A stretch of 10,451 bases of DNA from Cellulomonadaceae bacterium (GTDB taxonomy: Bacteria; Actinomycetota; Actinomycetes; Actinomycetales; Cellulomonadaceae): positions 1-10,451 of the forward strand of contig JAITCK010000136.1 in the NCBI GenBank assembly GCA_031283115.1, in the 5' to 3' direction. Position numbers and translations under genes: made by a program. This document shows positions 9,554-10,451 of this stretch, piece by piece. Position 1 is the first letter of the stretch. Every line of letters starts with the position of its first letter. The notes beneath the pieces were generated by a model. The model was not told the origin of the DNA and ran no database searches. It was given only the letters and a program-made list of their open reading frames with translations.

Positions 9554-10451
9554 CGGCATGGATTCGATGCGGTTTTCCCTTGTCCGTCGGTATGCATCAT
9601 GGGCTTTTATGGTGCTGGCTGTGGCTTTTCTTATTGTCGCTGTGGTTCGGCAGTGGCCCGCATTTTCGGCGGCAGCATCACGGGTTGACGGCTGGTCCAT
9701 TGCGGGGGCTGCTGTGGCGGGGCTACTCGCCCTAGGGTGTGCCCTTTTTGCCTGGCGCAACGCCATTGCCGCAACGTCAAAAAAGATTCCCTTGGGAGAT
9801 GCCGCCCACACCTATTTTGTGTCCCAACTGGGTAAATACGTTCCCGGTGCCGTATGGCCTGTGGTTGCTCAAATGGAGTTGATGCGTAAGTACGGTGTTG
9901 CGCGGGCCAACTCTGCGCTCGGTTCCATTCTTGCCATGGTCGTGGGGCTAGGGTCGGCGGTTCTTGTGGGCACGGTGGGGATTTTCCTTGCCGGTGGGTC
10001 TATCGCCTCCTACTGGTGGCTGCTGCCTATCGCTGCAGGCTGCGCGGCAGCCCTTGTCCCGCCCTTGCTCCGCTGGGCCTTACAGTTGGCCGCACGGATT
10101 CACACCCGGTTTACCGTCTTTGCGGACGTGCCCATCAAAGGCTCATATCTGCTTCAGGTTGCAGGATGGAGTGCCCTGGGTTGGCTGTTCTGGGGCATCC
10201 ACGCCTGGTTCATTTTGGGGGCCCTGGTGCCATCCACGCCCCGCCTGTTCTGGTTTGCCATCGGGTCTTTCGCTGTCGCCTGGGCGGTAGGTTTTGTCAT
10301 CATCATTGCCCCTGGCGGGATCGGCCCGCGTGAACTTGCCCTCACCGGCCTGCTATCAACGGTGGCCACACCATCTGACGCCCTGGCACTGGTCATCATT
10401 ACCCGCCTACTGATGACCCTGCTTGACGTTGCCGTCGCGGCGGGGGCAGCC
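9528..10451 (+). CDS. Flippase-like / lysylphosphatidylglycerol synthase membrane-domain protein (3'-partial)
   Basis: An open frame runs from ATG 9528 to the right edge without a stop; 308 residues are visible. Signatures are YFVSQLGKYVPGAVWPVVAQ (96-115), the highly characteristic stretch of the LPG_synthase_TM / UPF0104 family (Pfam PF03706), and APGGIGPREL (261-270), its second hallmark (PGG-G-RE). About seven or eight hydrophobic segments are seen (for example 25-42, 57-77, 130-155, 163-181, 209-232, 240-261, 283-305). Standalone members are usually 310-340 residues, so little is probably missing. Related proteins occur beside polyprenyl-phosphate glycosyltransferases and are thought to act in lipid or lipid-sugar transfer or flipping; which applies here is inference. 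The start overlaps the GT2 gene by 26 bases, implying coupled translation. Codon use is loose: Phe is TTT 10 times of 15, very unlike glf. Confidence 0.85.
   Translation, partial: MTPATPRCDGMDSMRFSLVRRYASWAFMVLAVAFLIVAVVRQWPAFSAAASRVDGWSIAGAAVAGLLALGCALFAWRNAIAATSKKIPLGDAAHTYFVSQLGKYVPGAVWPVVAQMELMRKYGVARANSALGSILAMVVGLGSAVLVGTVGIFLAGGSIASYWWLLPIAAGCAAALVPPLLRWALQLAARIHTRFTVFADVPIKGSYLLQVAGWSALGWLFWGIHAWFILGALVPSTPRLFWFAIGSFAVAWAVGFVIIIAPGGIGPRELALTGLLSTVATPSDALALVIITRLLMTLLDVAVAAGAA

Overview
The window reads as one uninterrupted stretch of a single plus-strand gene cluster from a GC-rich Gram-positive bacterium, most likely an actinomycete (Actinomycetota). The evidence is the C-ending codon use, frequent GTG starts that overlap the previous TGA, and a galactofuranan gene set closest in design to the mycobacterial/corynebacterial and bifidobacterial-type galactan genes. 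The genus cannot be fixed from the sequence alone.

Layout from left to right: (1) the 3' part of a large multi-pass membrane protein of the DUF6541 type, cut by the left edge; (2) glf, UDP-galactopyranose mutase; (3) a GlfT2-type galactofuranosyltransferase; (4) and (5) wzm and wzt, the permease and ATPase of a polysaccharide ABC exporter; (6) a second large multi-pass membrane protein resembling GT-C glycosyltransferases, with an extracytoplasmic C-terminal domain; (7) a family-2 glycosyltransferase with two C-terminal membrane helices, of the polyprenyl-phosphate sugar synthase type; (8) a multi-pass protein of the lysylphosphatidylglycerol synthase membrane-domain / flippase-like family, cut by the right edge. 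Eight genes share one strand. The largest gap is 50 bases, no stretch over 300 bases lacks a gene, and no terminator, RNA gene, mobile element or CRISPR array is visible.

How the genes probably work together (inference from families and order): Glf converts UDP-galactopyranose to UDP-galactofuranose. The GlfT2-like enzyme polymerises it on a lipid carrier at the inner face of the membrane, and Wzm/Wzt carry the lipid-linked galactofuranan across. The GT2 enzyme of gene 7 would load a sugar onto polyprenyl phosphate. One or both GT-C-like proteins (genes 1 and 6) would then use that donor outside the membrane to decorate or extend the galactan. Gene 8 is a candidate helper for flipping. The initiating transferases (a WecA/WbbL/GlfT1 set) are not in the window.

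Points worth a second look: the GT-C / lipid-sugar module attached to the galactan export set, a LacI-operator-like palindrome just before gene 7, an A8 tract inside wzt whose slippage would cut off the ATPase, repeated GTGA stop/start overlaps, and a sharp codon-use split between glf and the last gene.
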